From assembly GCF_000381265.1 (NCBI RefSeq), contig NZ_KB906254.1, positions 372,001 through 436,000 on the forward strand: 64,000 nucleotides of DNA, in the 5' to 3' direction. The translations under genes and the position numbers were made by a program. This document shows, piece after piece, positions 22,512 to 30,443 of this stretch (positions are counted from its first letter, which is position 1; each line of letters starts with the position of its first letter). This stretch comes from Curvibacter lanceolatus ATCC 14669 (lineage in GTDB: Bacteria; Pseudomonadota; Gammaproteobacteria; Burkholderiales; Burkholderiaceae_C). The notes under the pieces are model-generated. The model saw only the letters and a program-made list of their open reading frames with translations, had not been told where the DNA came from and did no database searches.

Positions 22512-22811
22512 GTGAGCACCACCGAATCCAAAGACCCCGGCGCCCTGGCCCTGGCCCGCGTGGCCCACGAAACCACCCAGGCCTACCGCAACGCCATCGG
22601 CGACTTCAGCACCCACCAAGCATGGGAACTCCTGACGCCCCAGCAGCAAGACGCAGCCTATGCGCGCGCGTTCTTCTTCCTCAATAACCCCGATGCCAAG
22701 TTCACGGCTGTGCACAACGCGCTCGAACTGGCCGACGACAAGGAACGGGCTGCCGCGGCTGTGTTCCATGGCGTGATCCGGGCTATTTGCAGAGAGCAGG
22801 CAAGAGCATGA
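22512..22811 (+). CDS. Hypothetical head-region protein
   Basis: A 99-aa helical protein (ALALARVAHETTQAYRNAIG, AWELLTPQQQDAAYARAFFF) that starts at GTG 22512 because the ATG before it runs into a stop. It resembles the N-terminal part of small phage proteins that carry an RyR module, but that module is absent. It overlaps the Gp49-like gene by 4 bases. Confidence 0.6.
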   Translation: MSTTESKDPGALALARVAHETTQAYRNAIGDFSTHQAWELLTPQQQDAAYARAFFFLNNPDAKFTAVHNALELADDKERAAAAVFHGVIRAICREQARA

Positions 22812-23230
22812 ACACCACCGACCAAAACATCGAGGCTGAGATCCGGGCCAAGGGCGCCAACGTTGCGCCACGCATCACGCCGGCTGATATCGAGGCGCAG
22901 ATCAGTGCCGAGTTCTACCTCAACGGATATGACTTTGCCGATTCCCCCAAGGCCGGACACATCCGCCACAACGACAACCGTGCAGATGAGCACATGCGGT
23001 TGCTGACCATGTGCGTCCTTGTCCTGAACAACGGCTACACCGTCGTTGGCCACTCGGCATGCGTCTCTGCTGAGAACTTTGATGTCGAAATTGGCGTGAA
23101 GGTGGCCCGGGCCAATGCAGTCGAGAAGATCTGGCCCCTCATGGGCTACGAGCTGCGCTCCAAGCTGGCCCAGGCCGCTCCGCTGACCCTGCCCGTCATC
23201 GATCAAGCAACCCTCAACACCAAGGAGTAA
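22808..23230 (+). CDS. Gp49-family phage protein
   Basis: A 140-aa protein with the conserved block of the Phage_gp49_66 family: IEAEIRAKGANVAPRITPAD at the start, LTMCVLVLNNGYTVVGHSAC, and EKIWPLMGYELRSKL near the end. Function is not established. ATG 22808 overlaps the previous stop. Confidence 0.8.
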   Translation: MNTTDQNIEAEIRAKGANVAPRITPADIEAQISAEFYLNGYDFADSPKAGHIRHNDNRADEHMRLLTMCVLVLNNGYTVVGHSACVSAENFDVEIGVKVARANAVEKIWPLMGYELRSKLAQAAPLTLPVIDQATLNTKE

Positions 23231-23234
23231 GCAC

Positions 23235-23477
23235 ATGGATTACGACCGCCAGGCCCAAAAGCAGCGCCGAATCACCCTCGAACAAATTCTTGTCCAAGGG
23301 GCGGCCTCCTGCATCGCCACATATCCCGACAAGGCCAGCCTCATTGCCCAAGGCATTCGCGACGCGCTGCGCGTGCTTCTGGATGAAGTTGATCAGCCCG
23401 AGTGCTCAACCAGGATTTCAGGCGAAACAAAGGGTTCTCATCCTGACCAACTCCCGGCGGAATCTCCCGTCGCCTGA
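23235..23477 (+). CDS. Small hypothetical phage protein
   Basis: An 80-aa protein (QKQRRITLEQILVQGAASCI, LIAQGIRDALRVLLDEVDQ) with a helical middle and a polar tail. CAAGGAGTAAGCAC precedes the start. Not recognised. Confidence 0.55.
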   Translation: MDYDRQAQKQRRITLEQILVQGAASCIATYPDKASLIAQGIRDALRVLLDEVDQPECSTRISGETKGSHPDQLPAESPVA

Positions 23478-23504
23478 TTCACCAACCCACAAAGGAGAAC
23501 TGAC

Positions 23505-23723
23505 ATGGCCTCCGCCGCAAATTCACTCGCCTACGACCGGACCGACTACGAGATTGACGAGGACGTTCGAACCCTGGCCCGGGCCGAACAGATCAAGTCG
23601 GACAAAAAGCGCTTTGCGGCTGCGCTCAAGCGCACCAAGGAACGCCTTGCAGAGCTTCAGGACGTCGTTGATGACGCCTCTGAGGACAAAGCCGAAGAAG
23701 CGGCCGAAGCCGCCGGCAAGTAA
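23505..23723 (+). CDS. Small acidic helical phage protein
   Basis: A 72-aa protein (SLAYDRTDYEIDEDVRTLAR, KRFAAALKRTKERLAELQDV) with an acidic Ala/Glu tail and a strong ribosome site (AAAGGAGAACTGAC). It stands directly in front of the scaffold gene and may be a head-assembly accessory; unproven. Confidence 0.65.
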   Translation: MASAANSLAYDRTDYEIDEDVRTLARAEQIKSDKKRFAAALKRTKERLAELQDVVDDASEDKAEEAAEAAGK

Positions 23724-23759
23724 GCCACCAACCAGCCACCACCACTGAAGGAAATCAAG

Positions 23760-24752
23760 ATGCCCGCCCAGAACTCTGAAGAAATCGTGATCGACACCAC
23801 TGCCACCGTGGTGGACGACGACACCCTCACCGGCAAGGAAGACCGCGGCGATGTGGTCGACCCGGAACTGAGCGCCGAGAACCTGGAGAAGATCGCCAAG
23901 GGCGCCGCCGCTGATGGCGCAACCGATCCCGACGATACCGACCCTGCGCCCGAGGATGGCAATGCGGAAACCCGCAGCGCGACCGGCGCACGCATCCCCA
24001 AGGCCCGCTTTGACGAGGTGAACGAGCAGCGCAAGCAGGCCCAGCGCGAAGCAGAAGAAGCCCGGGCTGAGACCGAGCGAATCCGCGCTGAAATGGAGGC
24101 CCTGCGCCGCGCGCCCGCATCCGCTACGGCTGCCAGCCCGGCCCCGGCCGCACCCGCCACACCCGCCGCGCCGGCCTTCGATGTCAAGGCCCAGGAGCGC
24201 GCCTACGCTGAAGCCCTGCTGGAAGCTGACGTGGACAAGGCCATGGAGATCCGCGAGCGCATCAACGCTCACCTCTCGGCCGAAGCTGAGGCCAAGGCCA
24301 CATCCCGCGTGACCCAGGAACTGACCGCCCGCCAGATGGCCGAGGCACTGGACCGCGCATCTGACCAGGCCGTGAAGGACTTCCCGTACCTGAACACGCC
24401 CGAAGGCGCCGACGCCCTGGACATCATCCTGGCTGCCCGTGACGCCAAGATCGCCCGGGGCATGCCGGCCCACGAGGCTCTGGCCGAAGCCGTCAAAACC
24501 ATCGCTCCGAAGTTCGCCCCGGCCAGCGATACCCCCTCTGGGGACTCGACTGCGGCACCCGCTGCGCGTGACACTCGTTCCGCAGCAGCAGTTGCGCGCG
24601 GTGCGGCAGATTCCATCCGCCAACCGCCTCAGCTGACTGCCGGTGTAGGCGATCGAACAACAGCCGGCCGCGTCAACGTGGAAACGATGACCGACGCTGA
24701 TTTCGAAAACCTCTCGCTTACCGAAAAGCGCCGCCTCCGTGGCGACATTTGA
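23760..24752 (+). CDS. Scaffold protein
   Basis: A 330-aa acidic, helical protein just before the capsid gene, the standard scaffold position. Features: acidic N-terminus, coiled coil (residues about 82-116, FDEVNEQRKQAQREAEEARA), Ala/Pro linker (118-140), and a conserved C-terminal domain (195-254; KDFPYLNTPEG, GMPAHEALAEAVKTIAP) like scaffold C-termini. That domain is repeated in the exported protein at 7344-7973. The last residues (LSLTEKRRLRGDI) are basic and may bind capsid protein. Mature capsids lack scaffold in related phages. Confidence 0.82.
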   Translation: MPAQNSEEIVIDTTATVVDDDTLTGKEDRGDVVDPELSAENLEKIAKGAAADGATDPDDTDPAPEDGNAETRSATGARIPKARFDEVNEQRKQAQREAEEARAETERIRAEMEALRRAPASATAASPAPAAPATPAAPAFDVKAQERAYAEALLEADVDKAMEIRERINAHLSAEAEAKATSRVTQELTARQMAEALDRASDQAVKDFPYLNTPEGADALDIILAARDAKIARGMPAHEALAEAVKTIAPKFAPASDTPSGDSTAAPAARDTRSAAAVARGAADSIRQPPQLTAGVGDRTTAGRVNVETMTDADFENLSLTEKRRLRGDI

Positions 24753-24934
24753 TCGGTAGGACACCCAGGGCCGGCGGGCCTCACCACCTCGCCGGCCGAC
24801 ATCTCCGGTGCTTTCGTCCTGGGTTGACGTGAAACCACCCGACGCCCTCGGCCGTCTCCCAAGCCGTGAATTCCGCAGTGGCTGCGTAACGCCTGAACCC
24901 CGTTTCGCAACACCACTTTCGGAGGGCCAACACC
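24753..24934 (+). promoter_or_regulatory. Highly structured intergenic RNA before the capsid gene
   Basis: GGCCGGCG (24769-24776) pairs with CGCCGGCC (24790-24797), and the outer ACCCAGG (24763-24769) with CCTGGGT (24818-24824). The 182-nt gap is long for this dense region. It may stabilise the capsid mRNA or adjust the scaffold-to-capsid ratio. A GGAGGGCCAACACC site precedes the capsid ATG. Confidence 0.5.
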
Positions 24935-26035
24935 ATGTTGACCAATTTCGCTGGGCTCACCTCCCAGCAAAAAATCGTTTGGAGTCGTGACGTCTGGCAA
25001 GCAGCTCGCGACCAGATGTTCATCAAGAAGTTCATCGGCACCGGTGACAACGCGATGATCCAGCGCATCACCGAGCTGACCAAGACCGAGCGCGGCGAGC
25101 AGGTTCTGATGTTCCTGGTGGCCGACCTGGTTTCTGATGGCGTGATCGGCGACAACGAGCGCGAAGGCAACGAAGAAGCGCTGCAGTCTTACAGCCAGAT
25201 CATCAATATCGACCTGATCACCAACAGCGTCCGCAACAAGGGCAAGCTGTCCGACCAGAAGTCGGTGATCAACTTCCGCGAAACCGGCCGCGACCGCCTG
25301 GCCTACTGGCTGGCCAACCGCGTGGACCAGCTGGCCCTGCTGGCTCTGTCGGGCATCTCGTTCGCCTACATGAACAACGGCGCCGCCCGCGTTGGCTCCC
25401 CGTTCCCGAACCTGGCTTTTGCTGCTGACGTGTCGGCTCCCTCGTCCAACCGCGCCCTGATGTGGAACGGCTCGGCCCTGGTGCCCTCGGTCACCGGTTC
25501 GGTCACGAACGCCTTTGTGCCCTCGTACAAGATGATCGTGGACGCCGTGGCCTACGCCAAGAGCCACTACATCAAGCCCCTGATGTCGGGCGGCAAAGAG
25601 TACTACGTGATGCTGGTCCAGCCCGGCACCCTGGCCGCCCTCAAGAAGGACAGCGACTACCAGCGCGCCGTGACGAACCTGGCCCTCAAGGATGGCCAGA
25701 ACTCGCCGTGGTTCACCGGTGGCACCGTGACCATCGATGGCGTGGTGATCCACGAACACCGCCTGGTCTACAACACCAAGGGCGCGGCCTCGGGCTCGAA
25801 GTGGGGCTCCGGCGGCACCGTGGACGGTACCCGCACCTTGCTGTGCGGCGCCCAGGCCCTGGGCATGGCCGACATCGGCGTGCCGGAATGGAACGAGAAG
25901 ATGTTCCAGTACAACAGCCAGTCCGGGATTAACGTAGATAAGATGTTCGGAGTAGTTAAGCCCCGATTTTATAGTATTTACGACAAATCTACCGAGGATT
26001 TTGGCGTGCTCGCCATCGACCATTACTTGCAATAA
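24935..26035 (+). CDS. Major capsid protein, N4-gp56 family
   Basis: A 366-aa protein matching the N4 gp56 capsid family: VWSRDVWQAARDQMFIKKFI, DLVSDGVIGDNEREGNEEAL, FRETGRDRLAYWLANRVDQL, YYVMLVQPGTLAALKKD. It forms the head shell. The last ~38 codons (from about 25921) use AT-ending codons (GTA, ATT, TTT, AGT) unlike the strongly GC-ending upstream part, and the homing endonuclease gene follows directly. Confidence 0.92.
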   Translation: MLTNFAGLTSQQKIVWSRDVWQAARDQMFIKKFIGTGDNAMIQRITELTKTERGEQVLMFLVADLVSDGVIGDNEREGNEEALQSYSQIINIDLITNSVRNKGKLSDQKSVINFRETGRDRLAYWLANRVDQLALLALSGISFAYMNNGAARVGSPFPNLAFAADVSAPSSNRALMWNGSALVPSVTGSVTNAFVPSYKMIVDAVAYAKSHYIKPLMSGGKEYYVMLVQPGTLAALKKDSDYQRAVTNLALKDGQNSPWFTGGTVTIDGVVIHEHRLVYNTKGAASGSKWGSGGTVDGTRTLLCGAQALGMADIGVPEWNEKMFQYNSQSGINVDKMFGVVKPRFYSIYDKSTEDFGVLAIDHYLQ

Positions 26036-26049
26036 GTCTGGTAATCGTC

Positions 26050-26577
26050 ATGCGAATCTGCACCATTCCACTGACGCAAGGGAAATCAGTTTCCGTCGAT
26101 CAAGACGATTACTGGTTTCTCAAGATATTCAAGTGGCACTTCGACAATGGTTATGCAGCAAACACCGATCTTGGTCACATGCATCGTTGGATCATGAAGC
26201 CAGGCCCTGGAATGTTTGTTGACCACATCGACGGCAACCGCTTGAACAACACTCGGGCGAATTTGCGGGTGGTGACGCCTCAGCAAAATCAATCGAATCG
26301 GCGCAAGGGGAATGGTGCCTCCAAATATGTGGGGCTTGCCTGGGAATCAAAATTCAGCCGCTGGAAAGTGACTGTAATGCACGAAGGCAAGTCTCATTAT
26401 GTTGGCGTATTCCGTGACGAAATCGAGGCCGTGAAAGCCTACAACCAAAAGTCCATTGAATTGCGCGGCGATTATGCTGGCGTGAATGTGATTGATGGTT
26501 ATACGAACGGTGTGGAGTTGGCCAAACCCAAGTCCCATCGCTTCAGCCGCAAGGCCGCAAGCCTTGCCACCAGTTAA
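26050..26577 (+). CDS. HNH-AP2 homing endonuclease (freestanding)
   Basis: A 175-aa protein with an HNH core (HMHRWIMKPG, VDHIDGNRLNNTRANLRVVT) and a C-terminal AP2 DNA-binding module (SKYVGLAWESKFSRWKV, YVGVFRDEIEAVKAYNQKSI), the usual design of phage H-N-H homing enzymes. It makes a break in uninfected alleles so the gene is copied. It interrupts the capsid operon 14 bases after the capsid stop and has lower GC than its neighbours, a sign of transfer. Confidence 0.9.
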   Translation: MRICTIPLTQGKSVSVDQDDYWFLKIFKWHFDNGYAANTDLGHMHRWIMKPGPGMFVDHIDGNRLNNTRANLRVVTPQQNQSNRRKGNGASKYVGLAWESKFSRWKVTVMHEGKSHYVGVFRDEIEAVKAYNQKSIELRGDYAGVNVIDGYTNGVELAKPKSHRFSRKAASLATS

Positions 26578-26597
26578 CACGTTTCAAGGAGCCGATC

Positions 26598-27005
26598 ATG
26601 GCCATCAAGAAAGACTCTGGGCGTCAGCAAGTCGAATCCGCACTGCTGACCATCAACTTCGGCGACCCGACTGCCTACGGCACTGCCGAAGACGCGATTG
26701 AACTGCCCCCGGGCGCAATCGTGGTGGGCGGCGACATCACGGTCGACACCGCTTTCAACTCGACCACCAACACGATCACGCTGGGCGATGTGACCACGGC
26801 CAACCGCTATGCCAACGCGGTTGACCTGAAGACCGCCGCCCGCACTGCGCTGACCGTCACCGGCTTCACCACCACCCCCACCGAACGCTTTGTGCGCGCC
26901 AACCTGGCCCAGACCGGCGGTGTTCCGACCGCTGGTTCGGTTCGCATCCGCGTGGACTTCGTGGTCAAGGGCCGTGCACAGCACGCCTGGGGCACTGGTC
27001 TGTAA
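26598..27005 (+). CDS. Head protein (capsid-decoration-like)
   Basis: A 135-aa beta-rich protein (LPPGAIVVGGDITVDTAFNS, TTANRYANAVDLKTAARTAL, GSVRIRVDFVVKGRA) that follows the capsid gene in related phages. AAGGAGCCGATC precedes the ATG. Likely a head decoration or stabilisation protein; no firm family. Confidence 0.65.
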   Translation: MAIKKDSGRQQVESALLTINFGDPTAYGTAEDAIELPPGAIVVGGDITVDTAFNSTTNTITLGDVTTANRYANAVDLKTAARTALTVTGFTTTPTERFVRANLAQTGGVPTAGSVRIRVDFVVKGRAQHAWGTGL

Positions 27006-27040
27006 GTTCTGGTTTTCAGTGGCCATGGTGGCCTTTCACA

Positions 27041-27070
27041 CCCGGCGGATTGATCCCCGCCGGGCTTTTT
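27041..27070 (+). terminator. Terminator inside the head-tail gene cluster
   Basis: CCCGGCGG (27041-27048) pairs with CCGCCGGG (27057-27064), followed by CTTTTT. It ends the capsid transcript part-way through the late region, which would give more mRNA for capsid than for downstream genes. Confidence 0.8.
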
Positions 27071-27089
27071 GAACCGCAGGAGATCCATC

Positions 27090-27455
27090 GTGAAATTCAA
27101 AAGCTCCACTGGGCAAGACATCCACATCGCCCTGACCTCTGGTCACACCCACCTCATCCCCGGCGACAGCGACGAAGGCGTCGATGTGCCCCCGATCTTC
27201 GTCAAAGAAGCCCTGGCCCGCGGTGCAGTTCCTGCTGACGTGGAAACCGCCGAGCCCAACCCCGGCAAGACCGAGAGCCGCAGCGACCTGATCAAGGCCG
27301 CCATCGAGGCCATGCTGGACGGCAGCGATGAATCGAACTTCACCAGCGACGGCAAGCCCAGCCTGGTGAAGCTGCGTCAGCGCGTGGGCTTCCAAGTTGC
27401 CCGCGAAGAAGCTGACGCGATCTTCGAGCAAGTCACCTCGGCCAAGCCCGAGTAA
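27090..27455 (+). CDS. Hypothetical head-region protein
   Basis: A 121-aa protein starting at GTG 27090 with a GCAGGAGATCCATC site. N-terminal beta part (SSTGQDIHIALTSGHTHLIP, VDVPPIFVKEALARGAVP) and helical C-terminus (LVKLRQRVGFQVAREEADAI). Similar proteins sit between capsid and adaptor genes. Function unknown. Confidence 0.65.
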   Translation: MKFKSSTGQDIHIALTSGHTHLIPGDSDEGVDVPPIFVKEALARGAVPADVETAEPNPGKTESRSDLIKAAIEAMLDGSDESNFTSDGKPSLVKLRQRVGFQVAREEADAIFEQVTSAKPE

Positions 27456-27470
27456 GCGGCGCGCGCGGCC

Positions 27471-28145
27471 ATGCAGGTTTCTGACTTCATCAGCCGATTC
27501 CGCCTAGAGCGGATGGATGCGGCCGCGCCGTATCTGTGGTCTGACGCTGAGATCGTCAACTACCTCAACGAGGCAGTCAACGAGGCCTGCATCCGCGCCC
27601 GGTTGATCGAGGATTCGGCCACCACGGCCGTTTGCTCCGTCACCCTTTCTGAAGGCGTGGGCACCTACACGCTGCACCCCAGCATTCAGCACGTGGACCG
27701 CGTGGTCTGGAATGGCGCGGCGCTGGATCCGAGCGACCTGGCGCGCGAAGATGCTGACGATCTGCGTTGGTCCACCAGGATCTCCAGCCCCCTCAGATAC
27801 CTGACCAACGGCACCAACCAGCTCACCGTGGTGCCGGCACCGAATGCCGTGGCCATCGCGGCCGACTCGGCCCTGCACCTGACCGTGAAGCGCATCCCCT
27901 TGGTGGACCTCGACCCCGCCGTGGGCACAGGCGTGCCGGAAATCCCCGCGGTGTACCACCCCTTGCTCAAGGACTGGATCTACCGCTGCGCATACCTCAA
28001 GCAGGACGCCGACACCTTCGATGAGGCCAAGGCCTTGAAGTTTGAAGCGGCATTTGAAGCGTCGTTTGGCGAGCGGCCGAACGCCAACACCCAACGCCGG
28101 CGCCGTGAGCGCCGATCGCACCAGGTGCGGTCCATCACTTTCTAA
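27471..28145 (+). CDS. Head-to-tail adaptor-like protein
   Basis: A 224-aa protein with the pattern of phage adaptor (connector) proteins: YLWSDAEIVNYLNEAVNEAC, TLHPSIQHVDRVVWNGAALD, VYHPLLKDWIYRCAYLKQDA, and a basic C-terminus (RRRRERRSHQVR). It should attach below the portal. Position after head genes supports the call. Confidence 0.75.
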   Translation: MQVSDFISRFRLERMDAAAPYLWSDAEIVNYLNEAVNEACIRARLIEDSATTAVCSVTLSEGVGTYTLHPSIQHVDRVVWNGAALDPSDLAREDADDLRWSTRISSPLRYLTNGTNQLTVVPAPNAVAIAADSALHLTVKRIPLVDLDPAVGTGVPEIPAVYHPLLKDWIYRCAYLKQDADTFDEAKALKFEAAFEASFGERPNANTQRRRRERRSHQVRSITF

Positions 28146-28154
28146 GGAGCCGCC

Positions 28155-28556
28155 ATGGCAAACGCCCTGTACCCCAAAGGCAAAGAAAAATTCCTGTCGG
28201 GCTCTATCAACATCCCGACCGACACCATCAAGGCGGTGCTGGTCTCCAGCGCCTACACCTATTCGGGCTCGCATGAATTCCTGTCGGACCTTGGCTCGAG
28301 CACGCTCAACACTGCTCAAACCCTTGGGACCAAGGCTGTGACCAATGGCGCGTTCTCGGCTGCCGCTCCGACTTTCTCGGCCGTGACCTCTGGTGCCACC
28401 GCCCAGGCCGTGGTGCTCTACAAAGACACCGGCGTGGCCGGCACCAGCCCGCTGCTTGCCTTCATCGACACCATCACCGGCTTCCCCCTGGCCACGAATG
28501 GCGGCGACATCGCAATCAACTGGGACACCGGCACGTACAAGATCTTCAGCCTGTAA
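28155..28556 (+). CDS. Virion structural protein
   Basis: A 133-aa protein (MANALYPKGKEKFLSGSINI, TDTIKAVLVSSAYTYS, GDIAINWDTGTYKIFSL). Small proteins of this pattern are common in podo- and siphovirus structural regions and are found in virions; exact role unknown. CTAAGGAGCCGCC is a strong ribosome site. Confidence 0.7.
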   Translation: MANALYPKGKEKFLSGSINIPTDTIKAVLVSSAYTYSGSHEFLSDLGSSTLNTAQTLGTKAVTNGAFSAAAPTFSAVTSGATAQAVVLYKDTGVAGTSPLLAFIDTITGFPLATNGGDIAINWDTGTYKIFSL

Positions 28557-28565
28557 GAGGTCTCC

Positions 28566-29468
28566 ATGGCTGGCGACGTCTACTGGGGCAACACCACTCT
28601 GCTGCTGCACTGCGACGATTCATCGTTCACGGACAGCAGCACGGCCGGCCACTCATACTCATCCATTTCCGGGGTCTCGCTCAATACATCAAACGCCTTG
28701 TTCGGTGCGGGCGCTGCGTATTTTGACGGGACCGGGACCGGGCTTTCCTTTGCTCATTCGGATGACTTCAATCTAGCGACGGGTGATTTCTTCATTGAAA
28801 TTGCCGCCGAATTTCCGTCGCTCGGGAATTTTTGCCTGTTTCAAAAAGACCAGCACTACGGCAGCACTTTCACCAGCTACAGCCTATTTCTCAAGTCGGA
28901 TGGGTCTCTGACATTGAGCGTTGGGACTGGAAATACCAACACCTCAGCGCAGGACGTGTCCACGTCGGCTAGCGTCGTAACTTCCGGCTCTTACCACCGC
29001 ATTGCGGCAGGTCGATACGGTTCGTTACTGCTGATTTTTGTGGATGGGACGCTGGTACAAAGTGTCGCCCAAACAGCATCTCCGCAGGATGGTGGATCGC
29101 CGTTGGTCTTTGGGTATTTCCCCAGCGGCGGCACAAACAATGACTGGAAGCTGGTTGCCTACGTTGATGAGATCCGAATCACCAAGGGCGTGGCCCGAAA
29201 AACTGCCGGCTACACGGTCGATAGCGTCGCATTCCCCAACAGTGCGGCGATGTTTTCGGGAACGATCCTTGATGCATCAGGCTCTCCAGTCGTGCGGACT
29301 GTGAAGGCGATCCGTCGTGACACGGGCGCTTTCATTGCATCGGCAACCTCGAACAGCTCAGGGGTCTATTCGCTGACCACGAATTACGCAGGCGAGCATG
29401 ATCTGATTTGCCTTGATTCCTCTGGATCACTGCCTGACCTGATCCTTTCGCGGGTGACACCGGTATGA
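28566..29468 (+). CDS. LamG-domain virion protein (possible receptor or glycan binder)
   Basis: A 300-aa protein. Residues about 1-215 form a LamG/concanavalin-like jelly roll (TTLLLHCDDSSFTDSSTAGH, AAYFDGTGTGLSFAHSDDFN, YVDEIRITKGVARKTAG). Residues about 230-300 look like a carboxypeptidase-regulatory-like beta domain (FSGTILDASGSPVVRTV, SGVYSLTTNYAGEHDLICLD). LamG domains in phage tails bind glycans. The codons are more AT-rich than in neighbours, suggesting exchange. It overlaps the repeat protein by 4 bases. Confidence 0.78.
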   Translation: MAGDVYWGNTTLLLHCDDSSFTDSSTAGHSYSSISGVSLNTSNALFGAGAAYFDGTGTGLSFAHSDDFNLATGDFFIEIAAEFPSLGNFCLFQKDQHYGSTFTSYSLFLKSDGSLTLSVGTGNTNTSAQDVSTSASVVTSGSYHRIAAGRYGSLLLIFVDGTLVQSVAQTASPQDGGSPLVFGYFPSGGTNNDWKLVAYVDEIRITKGVARKTAGYTVDSVAFPNSAAMFSGTILDASGSPVVRTVKAIRRDTGAFIASATSNSSGVYSLTTNYAGEHDLICLDSSGSLPDLILSRVTPV

Positions 29469-30442
29469 GCTACACACCGCCGGCAGGCAATGTGGCAAAT
29501 TTCTCCTGGGTGGGTGTGGCCTCGTACAGCCCACCAGCCGGGAATGCTGCGAATTTCGCATGGGCTCCTGCATATGTGGCCTCAGGGTTCACCAGCACAG
29601 CCTTTGGCACACCGCGGGCCAGGTTCAACCAGCAAGGGATGGCCAGCGGGTTCAAGTCGACTTCATTTGGCGCGGTCAAGGCCTCGTTCAAGCAGATCGG
29701 CACGGCTTCGGGTTTCACCTTGACGGCTTTTGGTACGCCGTACATCAATGGGCATCGCGCGGCTGGATTCTCAAACACCGCCTTTGGAGCGCCCTCGGCA
29801 TCTACGTTTTTCAGGGCGCAGTCCCTGGGGCCGACTTCGGTTGTGCCCATGGCTTTCTATGCCTTCGCGCAGAGCCAGACAGCCAAGGGCTTTCGGCAGA
29901 CCGTCATCGGTGCTCCGGTGGCGATTACTTCATCCCCTGCGGGGATCGCGCGACGGGCCCAGGCGCATGGGGCAAGCTCCACGGCTTTCGGCCTGGCCAC
30001 CGCCGCATTCAAGCAGACCGGCACGGCCTCCGGGACCGCGTCCACGAACTTCGGCGCGGCCATGGCCTCGCGCGCTGGCTCTGCCGCTGGGTTTTCGGGC
30101 ACCCACTTCGGTCTGCCCAAGGCAGGCAGGGCAGTGCGGGCGGCCGGGTTCTCTGCAACCCACTTCGGCCTGCCATCCGGGCGGCTCAGGCTGGCGGCCT
30201 CTGGGTTCAGCTCCACTCACTTCGGCATGCCGACTTGCGTCAGCCCTCGGCATCACGTGGCATACCCAATTCCGCCGCGGCACGCTTTCGGCCAGCCGGC
30301 AGCAACCTGCCGGATCCCGCGCGCGGCCTCAGGCTTCACGTCGACCCACTTTGGCGCCACCCGCGGCGCCACGAACTATCACGCACTCCACGCGCCTCCG
30401 ACCGTTCGGTTTGGCCAGGCCCTGGTGCGCAGGAGCTCATGA
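29465..30442 (+). CDS. Tail repeat protein with GFxxTxFGxP repeats
   Basis: A 325-aa protein. Two N-terminal copies of Y(T/S)PPAGNxANFxW are followed by about 11 imperfect repeats of roughly 20-26 residues with the core ASGFxSTxFGxP (ASGFTSTAFGTPRARF, ASGFKSTSFGAVKASF, AAGFSGTHFGLPKAGR, ASGFSSTHFGMPTC and others), plus two half copies near the end (HAFGQPA, VRFGQAL). Each repeat probably makes a beta-strand pair in a fibre or solenoid. Start overlaps the LamG gene. Not assigned to a family with known structure. Confidence 0.7.
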   Translation: MSYTPPAGNVANFSWVGVASYSPPAGNAANFAWAPAYVASGFTSTAFGTPRARFNQQGMASGFKSTSFGAVKASFKQIGTASGFTLTAFGTPYINGHRAAGFSNTAFGAPSASTFFRAQSLGPTSVVPMAFYAFAQSQTAKGFRQTVIGAPVAITSSPAGIARRAQAHGASSTAFGLATAAFKQTGTASGTASTNFGAAMASRAGSAAGFSGTHFGLPKAGRAVRAAGFSATHFGLPSGRLRLAASGFSSTHFGMPTCVSPRHHVAYPIPPRHAFGQPAATCRIPRAASGFTSTHFGATRGATNYHALHAPPTVRFGQALVRRSS

Positions 30443-30443
30443 C

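Noticed and set aside
28566..30442. Diversity-generating retroelement target in the LamG or repeat protein
   Set aside because: BPP-1-like gene content suggested it, but no reverse transcriptase gene and no template/variable repeat pair was found in the window.
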